The notes under the pieces: model-generated | Told to the model about the DNA's origin: nothing | Database searches by the model: none | What the model saw: the letters and a program-made list of their open reading frames with translations, nothing else | Assembly: GCA_964420285.1 (NCBI GenBank) | Contig: CAYQTE010000009.1 | Location: 37,673-101,672 of the forward strand | DNA length: 64,000 bases | Origin: CAYQTE01 sp964420285 | Lineage (GTDB): Bacteria; Planctomycetota; Phycisphaerae; Tepidisphaerales; Tepidisphaeraceae | Direction of reading: 5' to 3' | Shown here: in pieces, positions 16,401 through 23,713 of the stretch | Layout of the letters: every line of letters begins with the position of its first letter | How positions within the stretch are numbered: the stretch's first letter is position 1 | Program-made: the position numbers and the translations under genes

Positions 16401-17254
16401 GTGGGCGGCGTGTAAGCCAGGTGAGGGATTTCGACACGGCCCTGGATTTCATGCGCCTGGCAGAATTGTCGCACTTCGCTGGACAGCATGGCCTTGATGT
16501 CGGGGCCGAAGGTGAAGTTGGCCAGTGTCGCGGTCAACCGCCCGGTGGCGGCGTTGAATTCGCCGCGGGCGTCGGGGCCAAGTCCTTCAGCGCCGCGGCT
16601 TTGGAAACCAAAGGCGTAGGTGGCCGGCGTGTCCGTGGGAGAGAACTGGCCTTCGATGGCCATCGCCCCTTTGGGAATGACAGTGCTGTGGTTGATTTCA
16701 GCGTAGATGATCGTGCCGTTGCGAAGGACGACTTCGGGAAGCTCCTGGGGCATCGTCAGCGGCGGCAGCGCGGCCCTGGCGGCGCTGCGGTCGGTCAGCA
16801 CCTGGTAATTCCACTGATGGGTGTCGAGGTTCTCGCTGATGTGAACGGCCGGATTGACGGCGACAATCTGCGTGGCCCGGATTCGCCCGAAAACGAGGTC
16901 TCGCGGGTCATAGCGAATCAGGAGTGTCGAGGCGTCGAAGAGGCTTGAATCCGCCTGATTACCGGCCCCGGTGCGGATGGTGACCCGATCCAGGCGCAGG
17001 CCCTCGAACAGCGTGAGCTTGGCATCACCGATCTCGACCCGGCAGCCAAGCAGGTCGGTGAGATAGGCGACGGCCATGCGGCGCACGCGATGGGGTTCGG
17101 TCAGATACCAATATCCGCCGATCAGCCCGCACATAGCTGCAAGGAACGCCAGCATCCCCCAGCGGCGGAGGCGGCGCAACCGGGGGCGCAGCGGACGGCC
17201 GGGACGCCAGGTCCGGTCGAACAGGTGGTCTGGATTCGGAACAAATACGGGCAT
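13439..17254 (-). CDS. Large AsmA-like protein with one N-terminal membrane anchor
   Basis: This 1271-residue protein has basic residues then one transmembrane helix (LAFLAAMCGLIGGYWYL) near residue 40, then a very long region of short beta-rich repeats typical of AsmA/TamB-like proteins, ending with an AsmA-type C-terminal region (VDGTIQSPRVS). Such proteins span the periplasm in a beta-groove and are thought to carry lipids to the outer membrane. Pro/Ala-rich linkers occur (AAATQPAVAAS, TASQPAGATKPASQP). The ATG giving MPVFVPN is chosen; a TTG 19 codons earlier lacks a ribosome site. It follows the membrane glycosyltransferase gene on the same strand, so the two may act together in envelope assembly (inference). 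Confidence 0.7.
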   Translation of the reverse strand: MPVFVPNPDHLFDRTWRPGRPLRPRLRRLRRWGMLAFLAAMCGLIGGYWYLTEPHRVRRMAVAYLTDLLGCRVEIGDAKLTLFEGLRLDRVTIRTGAGNQADSSLFDASTLLIRYDPRDLVFGRIRATQIVAVNPAVHISENLDTHQWNYQVLTDRSAARAALPPLTMPQELPEVVLRNGTIIYAEINHSTVIPKGAMAIEGQFSPTDTPATYAFGFQSRGAEGLGPDARGEFNAATGRLTATLANFTFGPDIKAMLSSEVRQFCQAHEIQGRVEIPHLAYTPPTGPAPARFSVEMAMSNVTMSVSPQEWLGPDASQPPQSPDDLARLTGITPPADVAADGKPQPIRLSQVSGTLLFSDDRGIQIRNLIGRVEGNAVAVDGVIGGYSPDAPMDLVISNPATENFFVPASPRYVVWLPPAIQNIYKMLRPQGTCDARVRVQRVDPAKPLIVSGELNVLQGQFVFDQFPYPVQNASGRILLDKDPGSGLDRVVIDNVRGNGIKGGPNADTVVNIAGAVSPLDDHAGASIRVWSDRMSDEPALRDAMAPEFRRAFSMFHPLGDGPMFAGAFNCSINCPPGGNQVWTVVTSVTLTDGNASFSGFPYPLQHVRGTATFSGNHADIDGHVQHGDALLAISGRVDWDAPPGSSDPAASAPIGVRPDLYIVGRDVPIDHDLLNTLPPSATQLAGQIGLTGRVDVDSHVFAGKSAAATQPAVAASAAATTQPDIAYDVKISLHDAAMRADGGEPLMDSVAAQLRATTQVVTITDFQAKRGQAHITGAGTAGFGGATPQFDIRAQAVNLDLDHDLYLRLPAAAQSAWDQVQPVGTVDVDLSCAQVHGNPAASGAGPLNNFVVLIHPRKLSVTPAAVPLRLDDVQGSIALAGSQVTLEKVTARHGDSHIAISGAGSTLALGPWDVRLSASDLTLDDSLLKAMPSDLTALVRSLSLEGKINVDFSKLTYRPAAAAGAATASQPAGATKPASQPMNGPDIDFAVHIGADGLSGDVGVPLTHAKGAFDLSGKIRRGQLNELAGNINADALTVGGKSATAVRAAIAKPADSSSIQVSHIQGTYCDGDLGGDVSIFYPDSGPSRYSMNFALRNADVAQLAPGADKDIKGRLTASLTLEGTSGQPATRRGRGDVAVSGKDMYHIPLLLSLLQITNLSLPINSPFESATARYSVQGQRVAIEDIALRGNSMTMQGSGSLDFDTRKVSLTFVTNNPNWPTLPVVGPLLQSARNEMLQIHVDGTIQSPRVSATSLDSVTTTVDQVFTGAPR

Positions 17255-17317
17255 CAAAGCCTGTCTTTGGCCCGGGTCGAGAATGGCGTCCTGCCGGTCG
17301 GCAACCCGCAAAATGTG

Positions 17318-18691
17318 TCAAACCGCCGCGTCCTGCGGCGCTTTCTCCGATCGCCTCCAACCAAGTCGCCCAAATCCGCGATGGTCCATCCAGTTCGACA
17401 CCGCCGATGCCGCCAGGATAGCCATCATCGGTTCGGCCGGCACCCGATATCTCAACGAGCCCACGCTCATCGCAACGAGGAACGTAAGATAGGCCGGCGT
17501 CAGGAGCAAGAACAATTTGCCCGATAACGCAATTCCTTTTCCAAACAGCCCAGCAAGCACCAGAATGGACACCGGAACCGCATAGAGCAGGCCCGCCGCG
17601 ATGGTAGCGCGATGGCTGGCGGCCAGTTCGCTCAGCGGAATCGGACTCCATGTGCGGGCGACCTTGCGGATTGTGAGGCTCGCCAGGTCCATCACGCTGG
17701 TTTGGCGTATTGATTCATCGGCCAAATCGGAAAAATACAGCGATCGATCAACTTCGCTGAGGGTCCGCAAGCGCGGGGCTATGCTCTGCACAAATCGCTG
17801 GTCGCTTTGGCCGGTGGCTGAGGGATTGAACCCGTCATATTTGGTGATGCCGGCGTTGGTGGTATCCCACAAGAACGTCGGCCCACCGATGCTCTTCAAG
17901 GTGCTGTAGTTTCGCACCGTCCATGGGATCAGCACCAGAACCGTCATCAAGATGAAAGTCGTGGCGATGGGCAATGGCCAGCGAATCGGACGGGTCAGCT
18001 TTTCCGCTATCCGCGAACGACCCACCGCTGGTCCGATAAATGCGCCGGATATGCCGATCAACAAAGGTAGCCCGACAGCACTGGGCCGGACCAGAATGCT
18101 CAGCGCGATCAGGAACCCTCCGACAAGCGTGGCCGGAGCGATCATGATCTCGCCAATCAGCCATGCCACCAAAGGGGGTATCTGGCGCCGCAGCGGCCCG
18201 CCGCCGGCTGCCAGCAACGTCACGCCCCACATAAGCATGGCCGTGAACGGCGTCTCGCTGAGTAGCAGCCCGCTGAAGTAAATCAGAAACGGATTGAGCG
18301 CCACGAGTCCCGCCGCCGCGAGCGATCCGGATTCGGAAAGCCATCGCCGCGCCAGGAAATACGTCGCCAGGATTGTCGATGCATCGAGCAACGCCTGCAC
18401 GATGCGCACCAGCATCACCTTACCATCACACGCCGCGATCAGCAGTGGATACCCCGGCATGCGATACGCCCGCACGGTATCCTGAAACCGCGGATCAAAA
18501 AACGCGAAACCCTCGCCATTCAGGACGTTTTGCCCGATGTGCAAATACTCGATCTGATCCGGCAATGCCGCCAGGGACGACTCATCGGTTGGCAGATGCA
18601 CGCCCCAGGCCAGCCGGATCAAGAGCCCGGTCATGACGATCATCGCCAGCGGCGTCCATGAGGTTCTGCCCGCAGCAGCTTTGCCCATCAC
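17318..18691 (-). CDS. GT39/ArnT-like polyprenyl-linked membrane glycosyltransferase
   Basis: This 457-residue integral membrane protein has about ten hydrophobic segments. After the first one comes a periplasmic loop with acidic residues (LPTDESS...PDQIEYLHIGQNVLNGEGF), and further along RAYRMPGYPLL. This layout is typical of the PMT/ArnT superfamily (GT39/GT83), which moves sugars from a polyprenyl carrier to a protein or lipid outside the inner membrane. The acceptor cannot be read from sequence. The AsmA-like gene follows on the same strand, suggesting an operon for envelope glycolipid or glycoprotein. Assignment to the superfamily is fairly firm; substrate is not. Confidence 0.75.
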   Translation of the reverse strand: MMGKAAAGRTSWTPLAMIVMTGLLIRLAWGVHLPTDESSLAALPDQIEYLHIGQNVLNGEGFAFFDPRFQDTVRAYRMPGYPLLIAACDGKVMLVRIVQALLDASTILATYFLARRWLSESGSLAAAGLVALNPFLIYFSGLLLSETPFTAMLMWGVTLLAAGGGPLRRQIPPLVAWLIGEIMIAPATLVGGFLIALSILVRPSAVGLPLLIGISGAFIGPAVGRSRIAEKLTRPIRWPLPIATTFILMTVLVLIPWTVRNYSTLKSIGGPTFLWDTTNAGITKYDGFNPSATGQSDQRFVQSIAPRLRTLSEVDRSLYFSDLADESIRQTSVMDLASLTIRKVARTWSPIPLSELAASHRATIAAGLLYAVPVSILVLAGLFGKGIALSGKLFLLLTPAYLTFLVAMSVGSLRYRVPAEPMMAILAASAVSNWMDHRGFGRLGWRRSEKAPQDAAV

Positions 18692-18867
18692 ACCACCCTA
18701 CCGCGCCATCGGCCCGCCAAGCAACGAATTTCCGGCCATGTTGATCATACCCCGTCGGGCGGATTGGATCGCCTTACAAGGCCAAGGTTACAACTGTTCT
18801 GAACGGGCCAAGACGCGTGAATCGGTCACGGGCGTCGCGGGCCGGTTTCATGCCGGTTTCATTCACA

Positions 18868-18896
18868 TTGACATGTCACACAAGGTGTGATACTTT
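18868..18896 (+). promoter_or_regulatory. Promoter and operator of the HigBA-type toxin-antitoxin operon
   Basis: A perfect -35 (TTGACA) is separated by 17 bases from TACTTT. Within that spacer lies a perfect palindrome, TCACAC-AAG-GTGTGA (18876-18890). Just upstream is a tandem copy of GCCGGTTTCAT (18841-18862). Transcription would begin near 18903, giving a 20-base leader with GGGAGG before the TTG start of the toxin. Antitoxins of this class bind palindromes in their own promoter, so the palindrome is the likely operator. Confidence 0.7.
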
Positions 18897-18922
18897 GAGC
18901 ATGCCCAGATGGGAGGCGTCAG

Positions 18923-19296
18923 TTGCGAATTTTCAAGAACGCGTGGTTTTGCCGGTTTGCGCGTCGGGAAAAATAGTGGACGCTACGTTGAAGGACGCCG
19001 TGGCCCGAGCAGAAATGGGCGCTATTGACGCCGACCTCGGCGGCGGCGTCATCAAACAGCAGCTCGCCCGCCCCGGCCAAGGAAAATCAGGCGGGTATCG
19101 GAGCATTATCCTGTTTAGGAATGGTGAGCGGGCTTTTTTCGTCTATGGCTTCGCCAAAAGCGAGCGGGAAAATATTGCGCCGGATGAACAGGTGGTGTTT
19201 AAGAAATCCGCAAGATCGCTTTTCGCGCTTTCGGAAATGGAAATCGAGGCCCTGCTCGACGAAGAAGTTCTTACGGAGATTAACGATGAGGACTAA
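18923..19296 (+). CDS. higB: RelE/HigB-type toxin, frameshifted at an A5 run
   Basis: The protein belongs to the small RelE/ParE-superfamily toxin group that includes the motif ARPGQGKSGGYR, with DADLGGGVIKQ before it and FVYGFAKSERENI after it. Such toxins cleave mRNA at the ribosome. The natural start is TTG at 18923 behind a strong GGGAGG site, giving LRIFKNAWFCRFARREK, which matches the family N terminus, but this frame stops at TAG (18974-18976). The remaining family sequence (IVDATLKDAV...) continues in the -1 frame. One extra A in the run 18969-18973, or -1 slippage on it, would restore the product. A start at ATG 18901 keeps one frame but gives an N terminus unlike the family. The antitoxin gene overlaps the 3' end by 11 bases. 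Confidence 0.8.
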
Positions 19297-19615
19297 ACGC
19301 GCACGACGCTATCGCTCAGAGGCTCTTGCCGCCATCCATGAGACAATGGAGGGGTTGTATCATGTCGGCGCTATCAGCAAAGTCACCATGCGGGAATTCG
19401 ATGAATCGTGCCTGCAGAGGGTCGAGGAGATAAAGCCGTCAGAGATTCGCGCTTTGCGTGAGCGCGAGCACGTTTCCCAGCCGGTCTTTGCCCGCTACCT
19501 CAACGTCTCAAAGAACCTGGTGTCAGATTGGGAGCGTGGCAAGAAAAGACCCGGCGGCCCGGCCCTTCGGCTCCTCACTGTCATTCAGAAGCACGGAATC
19601 GAATTGGTCGCGTGA
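19286..19615 (+). CDS. higA: HigA-type helix-turn-helix antitoxin
   Basis: This 109-residue protein has a C-terminal XRE-type helix-turn-helix (EIRALREREHVSQPVFARYL, then VSKNLVSDWERGKKRPGGPALRLL), typical of the HigA/COG2944 antitoxins that follow RelE-like toxins. The toxin-first order and the 11-base overlap with the toxin reading frame fit this class. It should neutralise the toxin and repress the promoter, whose palindrome lies about 400 bases upstream. The N-terminal part (MRTKRARRYRSEALAAIHET) is the likely toxin-binding region by analogy. Confidence 0.88.
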   Translation: MRTKRARRYRSEALAAIHETMEGLYHVGAISKVTMREFDESCLQRVEEIKPSEIRALREREHVSQPVFARYLNVSKNLVSDWERGKKRPGGPALRLLTVIQKHGIELVA

Positions 19616-19747
19616 AACGGCCGCCAGTTTATTTCGGCGGCAAATCCCTCTTCGGCCGCGCCGCGCCCAGTCCAGACACCGCCCCGGCGTGGCGCGGAGC
19701 ATACAGCCGCATTCCACGCACTTCTCGAACGATTCACCGCAACCATC

Positions 19748-20179
19748 CTAATCCGCCGATTGGGTTGCCGCCTCCCCATGCGGGTCGTATTTCGCCGGGT
19801 TCTTGATGAAATCGCGCATGCGAGCGTTATATGCGTCGGCAAACGCTTCCGCGCGCGTTTTGTCCGCTTGGTCTATCAGGTATACCATCCACGACACCGA
19901 GCAAAACGGCTGGGACCACACCTCCACCCCCCGGTCTCGCTCCCCCGTAAAGGTTGGCCCGGCGCTGGTATCTTTCGCCGGCGTGGGGCGATAGAAACGC
20001 CGAACCCCGTTCCCGAAATCCGCCGAAGCCTGCAACGCCCCGGCGTATCGGGACATGCTCGTCACCTGAAGCTCAACGTAAAGATGCTCCATCAGCAATT
20101 CGAACCCCAGCAGCGAGACGGCCAGGGCCAACAGGCAATTTATCAGAATCGACACGGTCGTTTTCGGTGCGAACTTCAC
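19748..20179 (-). CDS. Small protein with an N-terminal membrane anchor, function unknown
   Basis: This 143-residue protein has one N-terminal hydrophobic segment (SILINCLLALAVSLLGFELL) and a soluble part with several aromatic residues (WSQPFCSVSWMVYLI) and a charged C-terminal region. I do not recognise a family. The helix lacks a clear cleavage site, so it is probably a membrane anchor rather than a signal peptide. It stands alone between the toxin-antitoxin pair and the MoaD-like gene on the same strand as the latter, 53 bases away. Confidence 0.6.
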   Translation of the reverse strand: MKFAPKTTVSILINCLLALAVSLLGFELLMEHLYVELQVTSMSRYAGALQASADFGNGVRRFYRPTPAKDTSAGPTFTGERDRGVEVWSQPFCSVSWMVYLIDQADKTRAEAFADAYNARMRDFIKNPAKYDPHGEAATQSAD

Positions 20180-20232
20180 GAATCTCCTCTCGCCAGAGCC
20201 GCCGACGCAACCGATCTCAATACGCCGCAGCG

Positions 20233-20538
20233 TTACCCGCCGGCAATCGCCCCGACGACATAAAACGGCTCATCGCCCGTGGCCACTGCATCGGGAAGCA
20301 GCGCATCCGGCGGCTCGTGGGAGACATCCTCCTGGCAGGCGAAGAACCGCACCATGGGGCGGCGCTGATGCGTAAGGTGATCCCGGATGGCCCCGCGCAG
20401 GGCCGGACAACGGTCTTCCAGCGCATCCAGCACGGAGCATTGCGTCACGGGTGCTGCAACGTCGAGTAGAACCTCCCGGCCGACGCCGGCGAGGGCTTGG
20501 AGATGAGAGGGAAGAATAACTCGAATTCGTGATGGCAT
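20233..20538 (-). CDS. MoaD/ThiS-like ubiquitin-fold protein ending in Gly-Gly
   Basis: This 101-residue protein looks like a MoaD/ThiS family sulfur carrier: it starts with a beta strand (SRIRVILPSHL), has the region VTQCSVLDALEDRCPALR typical of the ubiquitin-fold helix, and ends exactly in AIAGG, the tail that is adenylated and thiocarboxylated in MoaD and ThiS. No moaE, thiG or activating enzyme is nearby. It is the gene downstream of the BNR-repeat protein on the same strand. The start is the ATG; a GTG two codons earlier is possible and neither has a good ribosome site. Confidence 0.75.
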   Translation of the reverse strand: MPSRIRVILPSHLQALAGVGREVLLDVAAPVTQCSVLDALEDRCPALRGAIRDHLTHQRRPMVRFFACQEDVSHEPPDALLPDAVATGDEPFYVVGAIAGG

Positions 20539-20545
20539 AACCACA

Positions 20546-20690
20546 GAGGAGTAAGATTAAGATGAAGATTAGGATTATGAAGACGATTAAGAGAACGAGT
20601 TGGAGCAAGATTGTGAAATCCTGCTCCTGGTCTTTCTCTTGCTCCTACTCATCTTCCTACTCTTCATCCTCATCTTACTCCTAATCCTCC
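20546..20690. repeat. Long purine/pyrimidine inverted repeat
   Basis: A 65-base stretch made almost only of purines plus T (GGAGTAAGATTAAGATGAAGA...) is followed by a pyrimidine-rich stretch that is its imperfect reverse complement. The outer arms 20548-20568 and 20661-20681 match at 19 of 21 positions; the inner arms 20602-20610 and 20638-20646 match exactly. It lies between the BNR gene and the MoaD-like gene, both on the minus strand, and could form a large hairpin in RNA or a triplex-prone tract in DNA. Confidence 0.75.
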
Positions 20691-20701
20691 CGTATTTCCG
20701 C

Positions 20702-21817
20702 CTACGAAAGCGTCTGGACCTCCACCGACACCACCGCCGGCAAATCCCTTACGATCGGCGACCAGTTATCCCCCGCATCCGCCGACGCGTAGACCTGCCC
20801 GCCGGTCGTGCCGAAGTAGATTCCGCACTTGTCCAGCGAATCGACGGCCATGGCGTCGCGCAGGACATTCACGTAACAATCCTTTTCCGGAAGGCCCCTG
20901 GTCAGGGCTTCCCACTGGTTCCCTCCCGTTCGACTTCGGTACACGCGCAGCTTCCCCTCCGGCGGATAATGCTCGGAATCGCTCTTGATCGGGACAACGT
21001 AAATCGTCTCCGGCTCGTGCGCGTGAACATCAATCACAAACCCGAAATCCGTCGGCAGGTTCCCGCTGACTTCCCGCCAGTTATCCCCGGCATCATCGCT
21101 GCGCATGATGTCCCAATGCTTCTGCATGTACAACACGCTCGGCCGAGATTTGTGCATGGCGATGCGGTGCACGCAATGCCCGACCTCGGCGTTCGGGTCG
21201 GGGATGTGCTCGGACCGCAGACCGCGGTTGATCGGCCGCCACGTCTTTCCGCCGTCGTCGGTGCGGAAACAGCCGGCGGCCGAAATGGCGATGAAGATTC
21301 GGCCGGGATCGCTCGGATCGAGCAGGATGGTATGCAGACACATTCCGCCGGCGCCCGGCTGCCAGCGCGGGCCGGAGCCGTGGCCGCGCAACCCGGCCAA
21401 TTCCTGCCATGTCGTCCCGCCATCGGCCGAGCGGAATAACGCGGCGTCTTCAACCCCGGCGTAGATGGTATTCGGATCGGTGAGCGACGGCTCAAGATGC
21501 CAGACGCGTTTGAACTCCCACGGATGCGGAGTGCCGTCATACCACTGATGCGTGCCGGGAATGCCGTCGTAGGCGAACTTGTTGCCGACGGGAGCCCAGG
21601 TCTTGCCGCCGTCGTTGGACCGCTGGACTTGCTGCCCAAACCACGCGCTGGATTGCGAGGCGTACAGTCGATTCGGATCGACCGGCGAGCCTTTGAGGTG
21701 ATAGATTTCCCACCCGCCGAAATGCGGGCCGGCCACATCCCACTTTTGCCGCTTGCCGTCGGATGTGAGAACAAACGCGCCTTTGCGCGTGCCGACCAGA
21801 ACGCGTACGCAGCTCAT
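20702..21817 (-). CDS. BNR/sialidase-like repeat beta-propeller protein
   Basis: This 371-residue protein contains several BNR/Asp-box-type repeats: RSNDGGKTWAPV, RSADGGTTWQEL, RTDDGGKTWRPI, RSDDAGDNWREV and ASADAGDNWSPI. This is the fold of sialidases and of the plant and bacterial Ycf48/VPS10-type propellers. The sialidase catalytic residues are not evident, and there is no signal peptide after the chosen start MSCVRVLVGTRKGAF, so a cytoplasmic role is more likely than secreted sialidase. It is followed on the same strand by the MoaD-like gene, a pairing I recall from other bacterial genomes. The exact function is unknown. Confidence 0.8.
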   Translation of the reverse strand: MSCVRVLVGTRKGAFVLTSDGKRQKWDVAGPHFGGWEIYHLKGSPVDPNRLYASQSSAWFGQQVQRSNDGGKTWAPVGNKFAYDGIPGTHQWYDGTPHPWEFKRVWHLEPSLTDPNTIYAGVEDAALFRSADGGTTWQELAGLRGHGSGPRWQPGAGGMCLHTILLDPSDPGRIFIAISAAGCFRTDDGGKTWRPINRGLRSEHIPDPNAEVGHCVHRIAMHKSRPSVLYMQKHWDIMRSDDAGDNWREVSGNLPTDFGFVIDVHAHEPETIYVVPIKSDSEHYPPEGKLRVYRSRTGGNQWEALTRGLPEKDCYVNVLRDAMAVDSLDKCGIYFGTTGGQVYASADAGDNWSPIVRDLPAVVSVEVQTLS

Positions 21818-21908
21818 GCGGTGCTCCTTTCCACAAATGGACCGTGGAGGACCATATGCCCCACAATCTCGACTTTCTATTTCTGACCCCAAAAATCCCG
21901 CGCCGGAT

Positions 21909-22247
21909 TCAGGCCAACATCGCGCCAAGCTGCCGCAGCAGCTTCGGCAAATCAGCCTCGACAATATCCCACGTCTTGTTCGGATTGACGATGGCGTAGC
22001 CATGAATCAATAGATTTCGAAACCGGATGATCGAGCGCCAATTGTCGATCACTTCCGCCGTCGTCGGATCAATCTTCCGCAATTGTGCCAGCGCTTCGCC
22101 GATGATTTCAAATCCGCGCTCGACTGCCCACTGAAATTGCTTGTCCGCGCAGTAAATCTCACGGGATTTCCCCTGCACCATCGCGGTCAGAATCCGTGCC
22201 GCCTGGCGCATGTCCTCCAGCAATTTGAGCGATTCATCAGGCAGCAT
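21909..22247 (-). CDS. hepT: HepT-type HEPN ribonuclease toxin (DUF86)
   Basis: This 112-residue protein matches the HEPN/DUF86 family. The catalytic-type R-x4-H motif is present as RNLLIHGY near residue 85, with the Tyr targeted for modification in the HepT class. HepT toxins are metal-independent RNases. The start MLPDESLKLL is chosen because longer frames run into the partner gene with unrelated sequence. It overlaps the upstream nucleotidyltransferase gene by 11 bases, the standard arrangement of MntA-HepT (type VII) pairs. Confidence 0.92.
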   Translation of the reverse strand: MLPDESLKLLEDMRQAARILTAMVQGKSREIYCADKQFQWAVERGFEIIGEALAQLRKIDPTTAEVIDNWRSIIRFRNLLIHGYAIVNPNKTWDIVEADLPKLLRQLGAMLA

Positions 22248-22545
22248 AGACCAATTGGCGATACTTGTTAGCCACGCGGATGAAATACGGGTTGGTGACC
22301 ACTTCAGCTTCGACCAGATCGACGTTCTTACCCAACAGATCCTCAAGTCCCAGCAGCAGCCCCATATACCGCTTGAACGACCCTTGCCAGCCGAGGTCGT
22401 GAAACTCAACAAAGAAATCCAGATCGCTCGTCTGCGGGTGAAAATCTCCCCGCGCACCCGACCCGAAGAGTTCAAGACGCCGCACGCCGTGCTTGACGCA
22501 CAGCGCCTCAATCTCGGGAAGATGGTCAGTAAGGAGCTTAAGCAT
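22237..22545 (-). CDS. mntA: MntA-type minimal nucleotidyltransferase antitoxin
   Basis: This 102-residue protein is a minimal nucleotidyltransferase with the signature GSGARGDFHPQTSDLDFFVEF: GSG-x-R followed by the Asp-x-Asp metal-binding pair. In MntA-HepT pairs this enzyme adds AMP to a Tyr of the HEPN toxin and so inactivates it. The start MLKLLTDHL is chosen because CGAGG lies 5 bases upstream; the two ATGs further upstream lack a ribosome site. It precedes and overlaps hepT. Confidence 0.92.
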   Translation of the reverse strand: MLKLLTDHLPEIEALCVKHGVRRLELFGSGARGDFHPQTSDLDFFVEFHDLGWQGSFKRYMGLLLGLEDLLGKNVDLVEAEVVTNPYFIRVANKYRQLVYAA

Positions 22546-22624
22546 TGCGCCTCGCCCGATTGTAGCCATGGACGAAGTAACAGCCAAGTTTGACCTCCCA
22601 CCGTCGCGGGGCTAAAAACCCGGC

Positions 22625-23713
22625 ATGGAACCGGAATCGACGGACGCTCTGGAGTCGCTGCGGGCGAAGATTGACGCGCTGGATGCGCAGATCGTCGAAC
22701 TCCTCAACGCGAGGGCATCGGTCGTTGTCGATGTCGGTAAACTTAAGAACGCCAGCAAGGCTCCCGTATATGCGCCCGACCGCGAAAAGGCCGTGCTGGA
22801 AAAGGTACGATTGCTCAATCGCGGCCCGTTGACCGATTCCAGCCTCGCGGCCGTGTATCGCGAGATCATGAGCGGCAGCTTCGCGCTGGAGCGGCCGCTG
22901 CGGATCGGATTTCTCGGGCCGATGGGGAGCTTTTCGCACGAAGCATCGGTGCGGAAATTCGGCTCCAGCGTGGAATACGTTCCGGTGGCGGACATTCACG
23001 GCGTGTTCGAGGAAACCGTGCGCGGGCATTGCGATTACGGACTGGTCCCGGTGGAAAACAGCCTGCACGGCGGCGTGGTCGATACGCTAGACGCCTTCCT
23101 GCACAGCTCGGCCCGTATTTGTGCCGAAGTCGTCATCACCATCCATCACAACCTGCTGGCCAGCGGCACATGGGACCAAGTGAAGACCATCTACAGTAAG
23201 CCGGAGGTCTTCAGCCAGTGCCGCCTGTGGCTCAGCACCACAGCCAAGGATCGCGACGTCCAACCCGCCCCCAGCACCAGCAAAGCCGCCGAACTGGCCA
23301 GCCGCCAGCCCGGCACCGCCGCGATCGGATCAGCCCTGGCCGGGGAGTTGTACGGCGTTCATGCGCTCTTTGAAAATATCGAGGACAACCCGGAGAACGA
23401 GACGCGGTTCTTCGTCATCGGCCGTGAAGGCGCCCGCCGCAGCGGCGACGACAAGACAGCCATCATGTTCACCACCGCGCACCAGCCCGGGGCATTGGCG
23501 GAAGTTCTGGACGTCTTCAAGGAAAACGGCATCAACCTTACCGACATCGAAAAACGCCCCAGTAAGAAGGTGAACTGGGAATACTATTTCTTCATCGATG
23601 CCCAGGGCCATTGCGACGAGCCCGCCATGAAAACCGCCATCGACCAGGCCCGCAAGCATTGCCTGCAACTGACGGTATTGGGCAGCTACCCGCGTGCGAC
23701 GGCGGTGTTTTGA
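22625..23713 (+). CDS. pheA: Bifunctional chorismate mutase/prephenate dehydratase
   Basis: This 362-residue P-protein makes phenylpyruvate from chorismate in phenylalanine synthesis. Residues 1-85 form the AroQ-type chorismate mutase helix bundle (ALESLRAKIDALDAQIVELL). Residues 93-270 form the prephenate dehydratase domain (GPMGSFSHEAS, VPVENSLHGGVVDT, and ETRFFVIG with the catalytic Thr-Arg-Phe; the Thr is residue 260). Residues 280-355 form an ACT regulatory domain that normally binds phenylalanine (HQPGALAEVLDVF); the usual ESRP motif reads IEKRPSKK. It is divergent from mntA-hepT. Confidence 0.96.
   Translation: MEPESTDALESLRAKIDALDAQIVELLNARASVVVDVGKLKNASKAPVYAPDREKAVLEKVRLLNRGPLTDSSLAAVYREIMSGSFALERPLRIGFLGPMGSFSHEASVRKFGSSVEYVPVADIHGVFEETVRGHCDYGLVPVENSLHGGVVDTLDAFLHSSARICAEVVITIHHNLLASGTWDQVKTIYSKPEVFSQCRLWLSTTAKDRDVQPAPSTSKAAELASRQPGTAAIGSALAGELYGVHALFENIEDNPENETRFFVIGREGARRSGDDKTAIMFTTAHQPGALAEVLDVFKENGINLTDIEKRPSKKVNWEYYFFIDAQGHCDEPAMKTAIDQARKHCLQLTVLGSYPRATAVF

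Noticed and set aside
18817..19296. Single-frame 159-residue version of the toxin starting upstream of the promoter palindrome
   Set aside because: Its N terminus runs through the promoter and operator and is unlike the family, while the +1 frame gives a perfect family N terminus behind an SD site.
22625..22760. Possible attenuator before pheA
   Set aside because: The coding sequence begins 80 bases after the mntA start with no room for a Phe-rich leader peptide or a paired terminator; none is visible.
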